Notes under the pieces: model-generated
Told to the model about the DNA's origin: nothing
Databases searched by the model: none
Seen by the model: only the letters and a program-made list of their open reading frames with translations
Part shown: positions 34,696 to 44,276 of the stretch, one piece after another
Layout: each line of letters begins with the position of its first letter
Numbering within the stretch: the stretch's first letter is position 1
Assembly (NCBI GenBank): GCA_025965875.1
Contig: JAOPWD010000456.1
Coordinates: 1 to 47,070, forward strand
DNA: 47,070 nt
Direction of reading: 5' to 3'
From: Pseudonocardiales bacterium
GTDB taxonomy: Bacteria > Actinomycetota > Actinomycetes > Mycobacteriales > Jatrophihabitantaceae
Translations under genes and position numbers: made by a program

Positions 34696-35733
34696 TCAGC
34701 GCATTCCGTGAACAGAGGCGCTCTCATCGACCGGGATAGGTGTCGACTGCGCGAGTCGGCCGAGGATGTCTTCGGCCGTCCGTCCACCGATGTGGGCGTC
34801 GGTGGTGAGCAGCAGACGATGCGCGAAGACCGGGATGAGCAGGAACTGCAGATCATCGGGGATGACGTACTCGCGTCCGTCCAACGCGGCCCAGGCCTTC
34901 GCGGAGCGCAGCAACTGCAGCGTCGCCCGCGGAGATGCGCCCAGCCGGATCTCGGCTGCGCGCCTGGTCGACTCGGCCAGATCAACCGCGTAGGCCTTGA
35001 TGGCCTCCGAGACGTGCACCCGGCGCACGGCCGCGATCAGGGCACGCACTTCGGTCGCGTCCGATACCGGACGCAGCGAGTCCAGGGGATCGAGTGAGGC
35101 GTGCTCGTTGAGCATCGCGATCTCTGAATTGCGGTCGGGGTAGCCCATCGAGATGCGGGCGGTGAACCGGTCGCGCTGTGCTTCGGGCAGCGGGTAGGTG
35201 CCCTCCATGTCGATCGGGTTCTGGGTGGCCAGGACCATGAACGGCGCCTCGAGGAAATTCGTCACGCCGTCGACGGTGACCTGACGCTCCTCCATGCACT
35301 CCAGCAGCGCGGCCTGCGTCTTGGGCGAGGCACGGTTGATCTCGTCCCCAACGACGATGTTCGCGAAGACGGGTCCCGGCTTGAACTCGAAGTCACGCTC
35401 CTCGGCGTTGTAGACGCTGACGCCGGTGATGTCGCTGGGGAGCAGGTCCGGCGTGAACTGGACGCGGCGCACTGAGCAGTCGATCGAGCGGGCCAGGGCT
35501 TTGGCGTATTTCGTCTTGCCGACCCCGGGCACGTCTTCGATGAGCAGGTGCCCTTCGGCGAGCAGGACGGTGAGTCCGAGACGCACGGCGTTGCGCTTGC
35601 CCTCGATCACTTGCTCGATGTTCGCGGCGATACGCGCGCCGGCCGCACGCACCGAATCTGATAGTGCGGGCTTGCCTAGTGCCGGGGCGGCGTGGGTGCC
35701 CGCCACCCGCGGGTCGCGATCGAGGTCGTCCAC
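34696..35733 (-). CDS. MoxR-type AAA+ ATPase
   Basis: A 345-aa AAA+ ATPase of the MoxR/RavA class. Walker A is EDVPGVGKTKYAK (GVGKT at 70-74), Walker B is NIVVGDEINRA (D130, E131), sensor 1 is LATQNPID and the arginine-finger region is LPEAQRDRF. The usual role is chaperone-like assembly or activation of a vWA or DUF58 partner, here the next gene. The frame extends far upstream. GTG 35733 is chosen because GGTGAGGA lies 8 nt before it; GTG 35748 (5 more residues) is the main alternative. It is divergent from mraZ across a 243-bp gap. Confidence 0.9.
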   Translation of the reverse strand: MDDLDRDPRVAGTHAAPALGKPALSDSVRAAGARIAANIEQVIEGKRNAVRLGLTVLLAEGHLLIEDVPGVGKTKYAKALARSIDCSVRRVQFTPDLLPSDITGVSVYNAEERDFEFKPGPVFANIVVGDEINRASPKTQAALLECMEERQVTVDGVTNFLEAPFMVLATQNPIDMEGTYPLPEAQRDRFTARISMGYPDRNSEIAMLNEHASLDPLDSLRPVSDATEVRALIAAVRRVHVSEAIKAYAVDLAESTRRAAEIRLGASPRATLQLLRSAKAWAALDGREYVIPDDLQFLLIPVFAHRLLLTTDAHIGGRTAEDILGRLAQSTPIPVDESASVHGMR

Positions 35734-35895
35734 CAGTGCGGTCCTCACCTTCGGGGTCCGGGCGCCGTTGCCCGCGTGGTGCTTCGTCAGCGTCGAGTAT
35801 TGCCGACGCAACGCCCGGGTGGGTATCGACCCGGTTTCAACCGGAACGTGGAGGCACGGTGGGTGATTGCTGGGCGACAGGCGGGCCAAACATCG

Positions 35896-35936
35896 TTGAC
35901 GGTGGGAGTAAGTGGGGTACGGTGGGGCGCAGTGGG
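35896..35936 (+). promoter_or_regulatory. mraZ promoter with four TGGG repeats (MraZ box)
   Basis: TTGACG (35896-35901) and TACGGT (35918-35923), with a 16-bp spacer, form a promoter. Over it lie four TGGG repeats beginning at 35903, 35913, 35923 and 35933, an exact 10-bp period. MraZ is known to bind such TGGG direct repeats upstream of its own gene, so the site should allow autorepression of the dcw operon. Isolated TGGG motifs also occur at 35820, 35860 and 35871. Nothing else is recognised between 35734 and 35895. Confidence 0.8.
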
Positions 35937-35976
35937 GGAGTGTCCCTGACCTGGTCCATTCGGAGGGGTGGTGCTC

Positions 35977-36408
35977 ATGTTCCTCGGCACCCACACCCCA
36001 CGGTTGGACGACAAGGGTCGGCTGGCTCTCCCAGCGCGATTTCGAGCGGAACTGGAGGGCGGCCTGGTGATCTGCAAGGGCCAGGACCGCTGCCTGTTCA
36101 TCTTCGGCGTCGCCGAGTTCGAGCGGTTCACCGAGTCGCTGCGCAACGCGCCGGTCACCGACCGGAGGGTGCGCGACTACGGCCGCGTGCTGTTCGCGAG
36201 CGCGTCGCACGAGACGCCTGACGGCCAGGGCCGCATTACCGTCCCCGCGCCGCTGCGGGTCTACGCGGGGCTCACCAAGGACTGCGCTGTCATCGGCGCG
36301 AACACCCGCATCGAGGTGTGGGACGCCGCGGCCTGGCAGTCCTATCTCGACGGCACCGAGCAGGCCTTCGCCGACATCGCGGAGGAGGTGTTGCCCGGCG
36401 TTCTCTAA
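35977..36408 (+). CDS. mraZ: MraZ transcriptional regulator
   Basis: A 143-aa protein with two AbrB-like SpoVT domains, [M][22 protein letters not shown] at the start and [23 protein letters not shown] in the second half, each with the DxxGRx(T/A)(V/L)P core. MraZ forms a ring-shaped oligomer and binds TGGG repeats to control the dcw cluster. ATG 35977 gives the conserved MFLG start and has GGAGG 10 nt upstream; GTGs at 35968 and 35971 are in frame but too close to it. The four-repeat operator lies about 40 bp upstream. Confidence 0.95.
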   Translation: MFLGTHTPRLDDKGRLALPARFRAELEGGLVICKGQDRCLFIFGVAEFERFTESLRNAPVTDRRVRDYGRVLFASASHETPDGQGRITVPAPLRVYAGLTKDCAVIGANTRIEVWDAAAWQSYLDGTEQAFADIAEEVLPGVL

Positions 36409-36436
36409 ACCGGCCGACGTTCGGTCCGGCCTCCTC

Positions 36437-36481
36437 CCGTCCACCTCCTGGCGCACTTCCCCGGTGCCAGGCAGGACGGGC
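36437..36481 (+). ncRNA. mraW-type structured RNA leader before rsmH
   Basis: Two stacked helices: CCCGTCC (36437-36443) pairs with GGACGGG (36475-36481), and inside it CCTGGCGC (36448-36455) pairs with GTGCCAGG (36465-36472) with one G-U. The 9-nt loop ACUUCCCCG contains CUUCCCC. From memory this is the layout of the mraW RNA motif found before rsmH (mraW) in actinobacteria. C-rich TCCCCA tracts follow up to about 36530. It sits in the 164-bp mraZ-rsmH gap. Function is unproven. Confidence 0.75.
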
Positions 36482-36572
36482 GGGGACCAGTTCGAGCGTC
36501 CTCCCCACAGTTCCCCACCCCATCCCCAGCCACCCGCGACGCCTCGACCACCACGACACAAGGACAGCTGCG

Positions 36573-37556
36573 ATGGACGCACGTGACGAGCCGCCACCCA
36601 GCGCGGCGACGGCTGTCCATGTGCCGGTGCTGCTCGACCGGGTGCTCGCGGTGCTGGCGCCGGCGCTGGCCGACCGGCCCGCTGTGGTTGTCGACGCCAC
36701 GCTCGGGCTGGGCGGGCACGCCGAGGCACTCCTCGCGGCGCACCCGCAGCTGACGCTGGTTGGACTGGACCGAGACCCCATCGCGCTGGAACGCAGCGGG
36801 GAACGCCTCGCCCGCTTCGCCCCGCGCACCCATTTGGTGCATGCGGTCTACGACGAGATGCCCGAGGTGCTCGATCGGCTCGGGCTGCCCGGGGTCGACG
36901 GCATCCTGTTCGACCTCGGGGTGTCCTCGATGCAGCTCGACCTCGCCGAGAGGGGATTTGCCTACGCCAAGGACGCGCCGCTGGACATGCGCATGGACCC
37001 AGGCGGCGAGGTCACCGCCGCTGACGTCGTCAACACCTATCCGGTGCCGCGGCTCGCGCGAGTGCTGCGCGAGTACGGCGAGGAACGCTTCGCCCTCCGG
37101 GTGGCTCAGGCCATCGACCGGGCCCGGCGCCTGGCGCCGCTGAACTCGACCGCCGAGCTGGCCGAGCTGGTCCGCAACGCCATCCCGGCGGCCACCAGGC
37201 GCCACGGCGGGCATCCGGCCAAGCGCACCTTCCAGGCGCTGCGCATCGAGGTCAACGGCGAGCTGGACTCACTGCGCACCGCGATGCCGGACGCACTGGC
37301 CGCGTTGCGGGTGGGCGGGCGCATCGTCGTGCTGTCCTATCACTCGCTCGAGGACCGGATCGTCAAGCAGAGCCTGGCCGCGCTCGCGAAGGACACCACG
37401 CCGCCCGGCCTGCCGGTGGCCCTGGCCGAACGGGGGCCACAGCTGCGGCTGATCGGCCGCAGTGGCGAGCCCGCCTCCGATGCCGAGATCGAAGCCAATC
37501 CGCGAGCTGCGTCGGCGCGGCTGCGTGCCGCCGAACGGATCCGGGAGTCGGCATGA
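36573..37556 (+). CDS. rsmH: 16S rRNA (cytosine(1402)-N4)-methyltransferase
   Basis: A 327-aa RsmH that methylates N4 of C1402 in the small-subunit rRNA. N-terminal [15 protein letters not shown], motif [17 protein letters not shown] (40-55), [41 protein letters not shown] and the late [22 protein letters not shown] are all present. Length fits the family. AAGGA precedes the ATG, and the upstream 164 bp hold the structured leader. The stop overlaps the next start as ATGA. Confidence 0.96.
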   Translation: MDARDEPPPSAATAVHVPVLLDRVLAVLAPALADRPAVVVDATLGLGGHAEALLAAHPQLTLVGLDRDPIALERSGERLARFAPRTHLVHAVYDEMPEVLDRLGLPGVDGILFDLGVSSMQLDLAERGFAYAKDAPLDMRMDPGGEVTAADVVNTYPVPRLARVLREYGEERFALRVAQAIDRARRLAPLNSTAELAELVRNAIPAATRRHGGHPAKRTFQALRIEVNGELDSLRTAMPDALAALRVGGRIVVLSYHSLEDRIVKQSLAALAKDTTPPGLPVALAERGPQLRLIGRSGEPASDAEIEANPRAASARLRAAERIRESA

Positions 37557-38116
37557 CGAGCACTCGCCCGCGTACACCGGATTCAGCTGCCCGCCACGGC
37601 GCTCGCCGCGGCGCCGGGTCGGGCTACCAGCCCAAGCACGCGCCCAGAGTGCCGTTCGCGCTACTCGTCGGCGGCCTGATCGTGGGCGGCATGTGCGCCC
37701 TGCTTGCCCTCAACACAGCCTCCGCGGCGAACGAACTGGCCCGCCACCAGATCGCCGGCAAGGACTCCGATGTGGCTGGTCGACTCGAGCAGGTGCGCAA
37801 CCAGGTCGCCGCCAGCGCCGCGCCGGGTTCGCTCGGCCGGGCGGCCACCGCGCTCGGCATGGTCCCGGCTGGGGCACCGGCGTTCCTCAAGATCGGCGCG
37901 GACGGCAAGGTCGTCCTGCTCGGTAGCCCGGCACCTGCGACCTCGGTGCCGCCGCCGCTCCCGCCGGTTGTGCGCAAGCCGACGCCGACCAAAACGGCGA
38001 CTCCGACCAAGACCAAGACCAAGACCAAGCCGACGGCGAAGACGACGGCAAAGCCTAAGCCGAAGCAGCCGACTCCTACCCCCACGCCGACCACGACGCT
38101 CGGAGGCACTCGATGA
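37553..38116 (+). CDS. ftsL: FtsL-like septum protein with Thr/Lys/Pro tail
   Basis: A 187-aa bitopic protein. A basic cytoplasmic N-terminus precedes one TM helix (about 34-56, [28 protein letters not shown]), then a helical stretch ([19 protein letters not shown]) and the [17 protein letters not shown] segment typical of actinobacterial FtsL-position proteins. Residues 128-184 are a low-complexity Pro/Thr/Lys tail with TKTKTKTK and TPTPTPTTT runs. The call relies on position between rsmH and pbpB and on topology, since FtsL sequences are poorly conserved. It overlaps both neighbours by ATGA. Confidence 0.78.
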   Translation: MTSTRPRTPDSAARHGARRGAGSGYQPKHAPRVPFALLVGGLIVGGMCALLALNTASAANELARHQIAGKDSDVAGRLEQVRNQVAASAAPGSLGRAATALGMVPAGAPAFLKIGADGKVVLLGSPAPATSVPPPLPPVVRKPTPTKTATPTKTKTKTKPTAKTTAKPKPKQPTPTPTPTTTLGGTR

Positions 38117-40203
38117 CCGAGCGACGCCGAGGTCCAGAGCACCCGGGCACGCCGAGGCGGGCCGCGAGCCCGGCGAGCAGAGCCGGTGGACCCCCACCGC
38201 GCCGCTTCGGGCCGCCTGCCGAGCCACGGCGGGCCGCTCCTCAGCGTCCTGCACCCCAGGGTGACGCCACCCGACGGCCCGCACCCCAGCGCGGCGCACC
38301 ACAGCGGCCTGCGGCCAAGCGGCCGGCGCAACAGCGCCCAGTACCCAAGCCCAAGCCGCGGGCACCTCAGCGCAGCGCGCCCAAGCGCGCCGCGGTACGC
38401 ACTGCCGCGGCCCGGCGCCGCAAGAAACGTGCACTGCGGCTCGGCACGCTGCACCCGCGGCTGCGCTATGGCTTTGCCGCCGTGTGCACCCTGCTGCTCG
38501 TCATCGGCGGCCGGCTCATCCAACTGCAGGGACTCGACCAGGGCAACTACGCGAGCGCGGCCACCGCGCAGCGCGTCGACACGGTGACGCTGCACGCGAT
38601 GCGCGGGCAGATCCTTGACCGCAATGGGACGCCGTTGGCCTACACCTCGAGTGCTCAGGACATCACCGTCGACCCCAAGCAGATCCCAGCCGCTGCCCGT
38701 GACGCGTACGCGGCGCGGCTCGCGCCGCTGCTCGGCATGCAGCACGAGCAGGTCGTCAAGGTGCTGGCCAAGCCGGGCCAGTACGCCGTACTCGCCCAGG
38801 CGCTGTCACCCGTCCTGGCCCAGCGCGTGGAAAGCCTGGGCCTTGAGGGCATCTACACCCAAGCCACCACGCAGCGGCAGTACCCCGGCCAGACGACCGC
38901 GGCCAACATCATCGGCACCGTGCACTCCGACGGCACGGGTGCGGCCGGGATCGAGGACAAGTACAACAAGGTGCTGGCCGGAACGGACGGCAGCCTGACC
39001 TACGCGGTCGACAACCTCGGCAACGTCAACCCGAGCAGTCGCACGACCCGCAACCCTCCGCTCAACGGCGGCACGGTCAAGCTCACCATCGACCAGAACC
39101 TGCAGTACATCGCGCAGCATTACCTCGATGCGGCGGTCGTCGCGTCCGGCGCCCGCAACGCCGAGATGGCCATCATGGACGCGCGGACAGGTCAGGTGCT
39201 CACCCTCGCCGCGTCCGGGACGTTCAACGCGGCCGACCCCAACACGATCAACCCGAACGCGCCGATGAACCCGCCGGTGATGTCGGCCTTCGAGCCAGGG
39301 TCGGTGCAGAAGGCGCTGACGTTCTCCGCGGCCCTGGAGGCGGGCGTGATCACGCCGAAGACCGTCGTGACGGTGCCGAACAGCATCGACCTGGGTGGCG
39401 TGACGGTCAGCGATGCGTGGTGGCACCCGACGCAACGGTTCACCGCGACCGGCGTGCTGGCCCAGTCGTCCAACGTCGGCACGCTGAAGATCGCGCAGCA
39501 GCTGGGCCCGAACCGGTGGAACGCCGTCGAGAAGCGGTTCGGCGTCGGCCAGAAGACCGGGATAGAGCTGCCGGGCGAGAGCAGCGGGTACCTGCCCCCG
39601 ATGGACACGTGGTCGGCGTCGACATTCGCCAACCTGCCGTTCGGGCAGGGCGAGAGCATGACCGTGCTCCAGCTCGCGTCGATCTATCAGACGATCGCCA
39701 ACGACGGCGTGCGCATCCCGCCGCGGATCGTGCAGTCGGTCACCACGCCTGACGGGTCGGTGACCGCGACCCGGCAGCCGGGTGGCATCACGGTCATCAC
39801 GCCGAAGACCGCCCGCACGGTGCGCACCATGCTCGAGTCGGTGACGCTGCCCGGTGGTACGGGCGTCAAGGCATCGATACCCGGTTACCGAATCGCCGGC
39901 AAGACGGGCACCGCACAACAGCCCGACCCGGCCAACGGCGGCGCGTACTCGGGCTCGATGAACTGGGACACCTTCGCGGGCATGGTGCCCGCCGACGACC
40001 CGCAGTTCGTCGTGGCGATCATGGTCGACAACCCGGCGCACGGGCTCGAGGGCGGCGACGTCGCAGCACCGGTGTTCAAGGAGATCGCGAGCTATGAGTT
40101 GCAGCACGCCCACATCGCGCCGACCGGGTCGCTGTCCAAGCACGTGCCGCTGATGGTGTGCGATGCGGTCACCCGGCGCTCGGCACCAAGTACCGTCTGC
40201 TGA
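38113..40203 (+). CDS. pbpB: Septal peptidoglycan transpeptidase (FtsI/PbpB, class B PBP)
   Basis: A 696-aa class B penicillin-binding protein that cross-links septal peptidoglycan. Residues 1-110 form an unusually long Pro/Arg/Ala-rich cytoplasmic tail with APQRPA-like repeats; the TM helix is about 117-137. The dimerisation domain follows (MRGQILDRNGTPLAYT). In the transpeptidase domain, FEPGSVQK holds S397 and K400, QSSNVGT holds the SxN motif (S452-N454) and AGKTGTAQQ holds KTG (597-599). Length is usual for actinobacterial PbpB. Start overlaps the ftsL stop; murE begins 1 bp after its stop. Confidence 0.96.
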   Translation: MTERRRGPEHPGTPRRAASPASRAGGPPPRRFGPPAEPRRAAPQRPAPQGDATRRPAPQRGAPQRPAAKRPAQQRPVPKPKPRAPQRSAPKRAAVRTAAARRRKKRALRLGTLHPRLRYGFAAVCTLLLVIGGRLIQLQGLDQGNYASAATAQRVDTVTLHAMRGQILDRNGTPLAYTSSAQDITVDPKQIPAAARDAYAARLAPLLGMQHEQVVKVLAKPGQYAVLAQALSPVLAQRVESLGLEGIYTQATTQRQYPGQTTAANIIGTVHSDGTGAAGIEDKYNKVLAGTDGSLTYAVDNLGNVNPSSRTTRNPPLNGGTVKLTIDQNLQYIAQHYLDAAVVASGARNAEMAIMDARTGQVLTLAASGTFNAADPNTINPNAPMNPPVMSAFEPGSVQKALTFSAALEAGVITPKTVVTVPNSIDLGGVTVSDAWWHPTQRFTATGVLAQSSNVGTLKIAQQLGPNRWNAVEKRFGVGQKTGIELPGESSGYLPPMDTWSASTFANLPFGQGESMTVLQLASIYQTIANDGVRIPPRIVQSVTTPDGSVTATRQPGGITVITPKTARTVRTMLESVTLPGGTGVKASIPGYRIAGKTGTAQQPDPANGGAYSGSMNWDTFAGMVPADDPQFVVAIMVDNPAHGLEGGDVAAPVFKEIASYELQHAHIAPTGSLSKHVPLMVCDAVTRRSAPSTVC

Positions 40204-40204
40204 C

Positions 40205-41734
40205 GTGCCTTTCGCTGCGATTCCGCTTGTCGCGCTGCCCCGGCCGAAGCACGTGACGCCCGTCGCGTTGAGCCAGTTGGCCGCGCTGTGCGGCGGCACG
40301 GTCATCGGTAACGACATCCTGGTCAGCGGGGTCACTGCCAGCAGCGGCCAGGTCCGCCCCGGCGACCTGTTCGCGGGCGTGCCCGGTCAGACAGCCCACG
40401 GCGCGCGCTTCGCCGTCGACGCCGCCGCGGCCGGCGCGCTCGCTGTGCTCACCGACGCGGCCGGCCGAGCAGCCGTCCCCGATGGGCTGCCGGTGCTGCT
40501 CGTCGACGGCGTCCGGGTGGCACTAGGCCCGGTCGCGGCTGAGGTCTATGGCCGGCCGAGCCGCTACCTGCCCGTACTCGGCGTGACCGGAACGAGCGGC
40601 AAGACCACCACGACGTTCCTCGTCCGGGCCGGATTGCAGGCGGCGGGCCGGCCGTCCGGGCTCATCGGCACGATCGCAACGCTGATCGGAGACGCGGTCG
40701 TCAAGACGGGGTTCACGACGCCGGAGGCGCCGGACATCCAAGCCCTGCTCGCGGTCATGCGCGAGTTCGGCGCGGCCGCGGTGGCGGCCGAGGTGTCCAG
40801 CCACGCGCTGGCGATGGGCCGGGCCGACGGCATCGAGTTCGCCGTGGCGGCGTTCACGAACCTCTCCCAGGACCACCTGGATTTTCACGCCGACATGGCG
40901 GAGTACTTCGCCGCCAAGGCGCTGCTGTTCGACGGCCGGGCCCGGGCGGCGGTGATCGTGACCGACGACGACTGGGGCCGCCGGATGGTGTCGATCGCCG
41001 GTCCGGACGCGATCACCGTGAGCACGACCGGTGACCGGTCGGCGACGTGGCAGGCCCACGATATTGCGGTCACCGCCAGCGGCGGCACCACGTTCCGGGT
41101 GCTGGGACCCGATACCGACATCGAGACCGGCTGCTCGCTGCCCGGTGGCTATAACGTCGCGAACGCCCTGCTGGCATTGGCGATTCTCGCCCAAGTCGGT
41201 GTCTCTCCGGAGACCGCGGCACCGGCCATCGCGGTCGCCTCGGTCCCGGGCCGGATGGAGCGCATCGACGCAGGTCAGCCCTACCTCGCGATCGTCGACT
41301 ACAGCCACAAGCCGGCCGCCGTCGAGGGCGCGCTGCGCACCCTGCGGCCGCTGACCCGCGGCCGGCTGATCATCGTCCTCGGCTGCGGCGGTGATCGTGA
41401 TCGGGGCAAGCGTGCGCTGATGGGCGAGATCGCGACCCGCAACGCCGACCTGCTCATCGTCACCGACGACAACCCCCGCTCCGAGGATCCGGCACTGATC
41501 CGCCAGGCGATGCTCGACGGTGCTCTGGCCGTGGCGGCATCCGAGCGCGGCGAACTGCTCGAAGTAGGCGATCGGGCCTCGGCTATCGCGGCCGCCGTGG
41601 CCCGCGCGACTGAGGGCGACACGATCTTGGTGGCCGGCAAGGGCCACGAGCCTGGTCAGGAGGTCGCGGGCGTCATCCACCCCTTCGACGACCGCGACGT
41701 CCTGCGCGACGCCCTGCGACGGCGCTCGTCATGA
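40205..41734 (+). CDS. murE: UDP-MurNAc-tripeptide synthetase (MurE, diaminopimelate-type)
   Basis: A 509-aa Mur ligase adding the third amino acid to UDP-MurNAc-L-Ala-D-Glu. The ATP loop is GTSGKTT (129-135), HLDFHADMAEYFAAKALLF contains the lysine (K238) expected to be carbamylated, GCGGDRDRGKR follows, and DNPRSEDP (422-429) is the signature of diaminopimelate-adding enzymes, so the wall peptide should contain DAP rather than lysine. The GTG at 40205 is one base after the pbpB stop. No better start is available nearby. Confidence 0.95.
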   Translation: MPFAAIPLVALPRPKHVTPVALSQLAALCGGTVIGNDILVSGVTASSGQVRPGDLFAGVPGQTAHGARFAVDAAAAGALAVLTDAAGRAAVPDGLPVLLVDGVRVALGPVAAEVYGRPSRYLPVLGVTGTSGKTTTTFLVRAGLQAAGRPSGLIGTIATLIGDAVVKTGFTTPEAPDIQALLAVMREFGAAAVAAEVSSHALAMGRADGIEFAVAAFTNLSQDHLDFHADMAEYFAAKALLFDGRARAAVIVTDDDWGRRMVSIAGPDAITVSTTGDRSATWQAHDIAVTASGGTTFRVLGPDTDIETGCSLPGGYNVANALLALAILAQVGVSPETAAPAIAVASVPGRMERIDAGQPYLAIVDYSHKPAAVEGALRTLRPLTRGRLIIVLGCGGDRDRGKRALMGEIATRNADLLIVTDDNPRSEDPALIRQAMLDGALAVAASERGELLEVGDRASAIAAAVARATEGDTILVAGKGHEPGQEVAGVIHPFDDRDVLRDALRRRSS

Positions 41735-43188
41735 TTGCAATGACGTTGGGTGAGATCGCCACGATCGTCGAGGGCCGGCTCCATGACGCCGATCCGGGCA
41801 CGCTCGTCACCGGGTCCGTGGAATTCGACTCCCGCAAGGTGGCTGCCGGCGGTCTGTTCTTGGCCTTCCCCGGCGAACACGTCGACGGCCACGACTACGT
41901 CGGCGCCGCCATCGAGCAGGGCGCGGTGGCCGCCCTCGTCACCCGACCCGTCGACGGGCCGCGCATCGAGGTGGCTGACGGATTCGCGGCGCTGGCGGGC
42001 TTGGCCGGTGCCGTTGCGCGCCGGCTGACCGACACCACGGTTGTCGCCGTCACCGGATCGTCGGGCAAGACGTCGACCAAGGACGTGCTCGCTCACCTGC
42101 TCAGGCGCCTCGGCCCGACCGTCGCGCCGCCGGGCTCGTTCAACAACGAACTCGGCCACCCCTACACGGTGTTGCTCGCCGACGCCGAAACACGGTTCCT
42201 CGTCCTCGAGACGAGCGCTCGCGGCCTGGGCCACATCGCCTTCCTCGCGGCGATCGCGCCGCCGCGCATCGGCGTCGTGCTCAACGTCGGCACCGCGCAC
42301 CTGGGTGAGTTCGGCAGCCGCGAGGCGATTGCGGCGGCCAAGGGGGAATTGGTCGAGGCGCTGCCCGCCGCGCAGGCCGGGGGAGTCGCGGTGCTCAACG
42401 CCGACGATCCGCTGGTGCTGGCGATGGCGGCCCGCACCGCCGCGCGGGTGGTCGCGGTCGGGACCGGCGCGGGCGCCGACGTGCGCGCCGACAACGTCAC
42501 CCTCGATGACCTCGGGCGGCCCGGCTTCGTCCTGCACGCTGGGGGCCGCAGCGCGCCGGTCCGGCTCCAACTCGTCGGCGCGCATCACGTGGGCAACGCG
42601 CTCGCCGCGGCGGCGGTCGCGCTCGAATGCGGCATGGCCCTGGCCGACGTGGCCGCCGCTTTGGACGAGGTCGTACCGGCGTCGCGCTGGCGAATGGAGC
42701 TGGTCGAGCGGGCCGACGGCGTTCTGGTGATCAACGACGCATACAACGCGAACCCCGAATCGATGCGGGCCGCGCTCGCGGCGCTGGCGTCGATCGCCGG
42801 CCCGCGCGCCGCGCACGGTGGGCGTTCCTTCGCGGTGCTCGGCCCGATGGCCGAACTCGGGTCCGACGGGCCGGGCGCGCACGAGGAACTGGGCCGGTTG
42901 GCGGTGCGCACGGGCCTATCACGGGTCGTCGCGGTGGGGGAGCAGGCCCGCCCCATCCAGCACGGTGCGGCTCTGGAAGGCTTTGGGGACGGCTCAGCGA
43001 GCTGGGTACCCGACGCCGAGGGTGCGATCGCGGTGCTGCGCAACGAGTTACGACCGGGCGATGTGGTTCTCGTCAAGGCTTCGCGGTCGGCGAGCCTAGA
43101 GCGAGTGGCGCTTGCCATCGCGGACGATTCCTCCGCGCCCAGCGAGCCGAATGCTGACAACGACAGGACGGGAGGCACCGCCGCGTGA
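41731..43188 (+). CDS. murF: UDP-MurNAc-tripeptide:D-Ala-D-Ala ligase (MurF)
   Basis: A 485-aa Mur ligase that adds D-alanyl-D-alanine, finishing the cytoplasmic pentapeptide. [20 protein letters not shown] marks the N-terminal UDP-binding domain, [14 protein letters not shown] the ATP loop (GSSGKTS at 109-115), [11 protein letters not shown] and [11 protein letters not shown] the central domain, and [17 protein letters not shown] the C-terminal domain. The ATG overlaps the murE stop (ATGA). Nothing unusual in length or motifs. Confidence 0.95.
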   Translation: MIAMTLGEIATIVEGRLHDADPGTLVTGSVEFDSRKVAAGGLFLAFPGEHVDGHDYVGAAIEQGAVAALVTRPVDGPRIEVADGFAALAGLAGAVARRLTDTTVVAVTGSSGKTSTKDVLAHLLRRLGPTVAPPGSFNNELGHPYTVLLADAETRFLVLETSARGLGHIAFLAAIAPPRIGVVLNVGTAHLGEFGSREAIAAAKGELVEALPAAQAGGVAVLNADDPLVLAMAARTAARVVAVGTGAGADVRADNVTLDDLGRPGFVLHAGGRSAPVRLQLVGAHHVGNALAAAAVALECGMALADVAAALDEVVPASRWRMELVERADGVLVINDAYNANPESMRAALAALASIAGPRAAHGGRSFAVLGPMAELGSDGPGAHEELGRLAVRTGLSRVVAVGEQARPIQHGAALEGFGDGSASWVPDAEGAIAVLRNELRPGDVVLVKASRSASLERVALAIADDSSAPSEPNADNDRTGGTAA

Positions 43189-44276
43189 AGACGATCCTGC
43201 TCGCTGCTGTCGTCTCCTTGATGACCTCCATCCTGTGCACGCCGATGGTGGTCGCGTACTTCCGGCGACGCGGCTTCGGCCAGGAGATCCGCACCGACGG
43301 CCCGCAGACCCACCTGATCAAGCGCGGCACGCCGACCATGGGCGGCGTCGCGATCATCGGATCGACGGTGCTCGGCTACGCGGTCGCGCACGTTGTCATC
43401 GCTATTCGCGGCGGTGGCGGACCGAACGCCTCCGGCCTGCTGTTGCTGTTCCTGATGGTCGGCCTCGGCCTGGTCGGCTTCGTCGACGACCTGATCAAGC
43501 TGCGGCGCCAGCGCAGCCTCGGCCTGCGCGCCCGGGCCAAGTTCGGCGGGCAGCTCATCGTCGGCGTGACGTTCGCGGTACTGGCGATGCAGTTCAAGAA
43601 CAAGTTCGGGCTCACGCCCGCATCGACGCACTTGTCCTATGTGCGCGACATCAGCCAGATCGGCGTGGGCGTGATCGGCTTCGTGGTGCTCGCCTACGTG
43701 ATCATCGCGGCGACGTCCAACGCGGTGAATCTCGCTGACGGCCTGGACGGGCTCGCCGCCGGCGCATCCGCCATGGTGTTCGGCGCGTTCACGCTCATCT
43801 CGTTCCTGCAATTCCGCAACACGTGCGGCAACAATCCGATCTTCGGTTGCTACCAGGTCCGGGACCCGCTCGACGTGGCGCTGGTGGCCGCGGCCGCCAT
43901 GGCGGCGTGCTTCGGCTTCTTGTGGTGGAACGCCTCGCCGGCGCAGATCTTCATGGGCGACACCGGTTCGATGTCGCTCGGCGGGTTGATGGCCGGGCTC
44001 GCCATCCTGACGCGCACCGAGTTGCTGCTCGTCGTCCTCGGTGGCCTGTTCGCCGCGGTGACCTTGTCGAGCATCATCCAGACCGGTTGGTTCAAGTTCA
44101 CCCGAATACGCAGCGGGCGCGGCAAGCGCGTGTTCCGGATGGCCCCGCTGCACCACCATTTCGAACTCGGTGGGTGGGAAGAAGTCACGATCATCGTCCG
44201 CTTCTGGATCGTCGCGGGCATCGCGGTCGCGTTCGGAATGGGCTTGTTCTACGCGGACTTCATCGGCAATGGCTAG
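43185..44276 (+). CDS. mraY: Phospho-N-acetylmuramoyl-pentapeptide transferase (MraY)
   Basis: A 363-aa polytopic membrane enzyme, about ten helices, that transfers phospho-MurNAc-pentapeptide to undecaprenyl phosphate to make lipid [29 protein letters not shown] (catalytic Asp pair), [35 protein letters not shown] and the [11 protein letters not shown] loop are all present. Start is GTG, overlapping the murF stop as GTGA. The 3' end overlaps murD by 8 bp. Confidence 0.96.
   Translation: MKTILLAAVVSLMTSILCTPMVVAYFRRRGFGQEIRTDGPQTHLIKRGTPTMGGVAIIGSTVLGYAVAHVVIAIRGGGGPNASGLLLLFLMVGLGLVGFVDDLIKLRRQRSLGLRARAKFGGQLIVGVTFAVLAMQFKNKFGLTPASTHLSYVRDISQIGVGVIGFVVLAYVIIAATSNAVNLADGLDGLAAGASAMVFGAFTLISFLQFRNTCGNNPIFGCYQVRDPLDVALVAAAAMAACFGFLWWNASPAQIFMGDTGSMSLGGLMAGLAILTRTELLLVVLGGLFAAVTLSSIIQTGWFKFTRIRSGRGKRVFRMAPLHHHFELGGWEEVTIIVRFWIVAGIAVAFGMGLFYADFIGNG

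Noticed and set aside
35734-35895. Riboswitch or small RNA in the moxR-mraZ gap
   Set aside because: I found no convincing long helix; only scattered TGGG motifs and no conserved element I can name.
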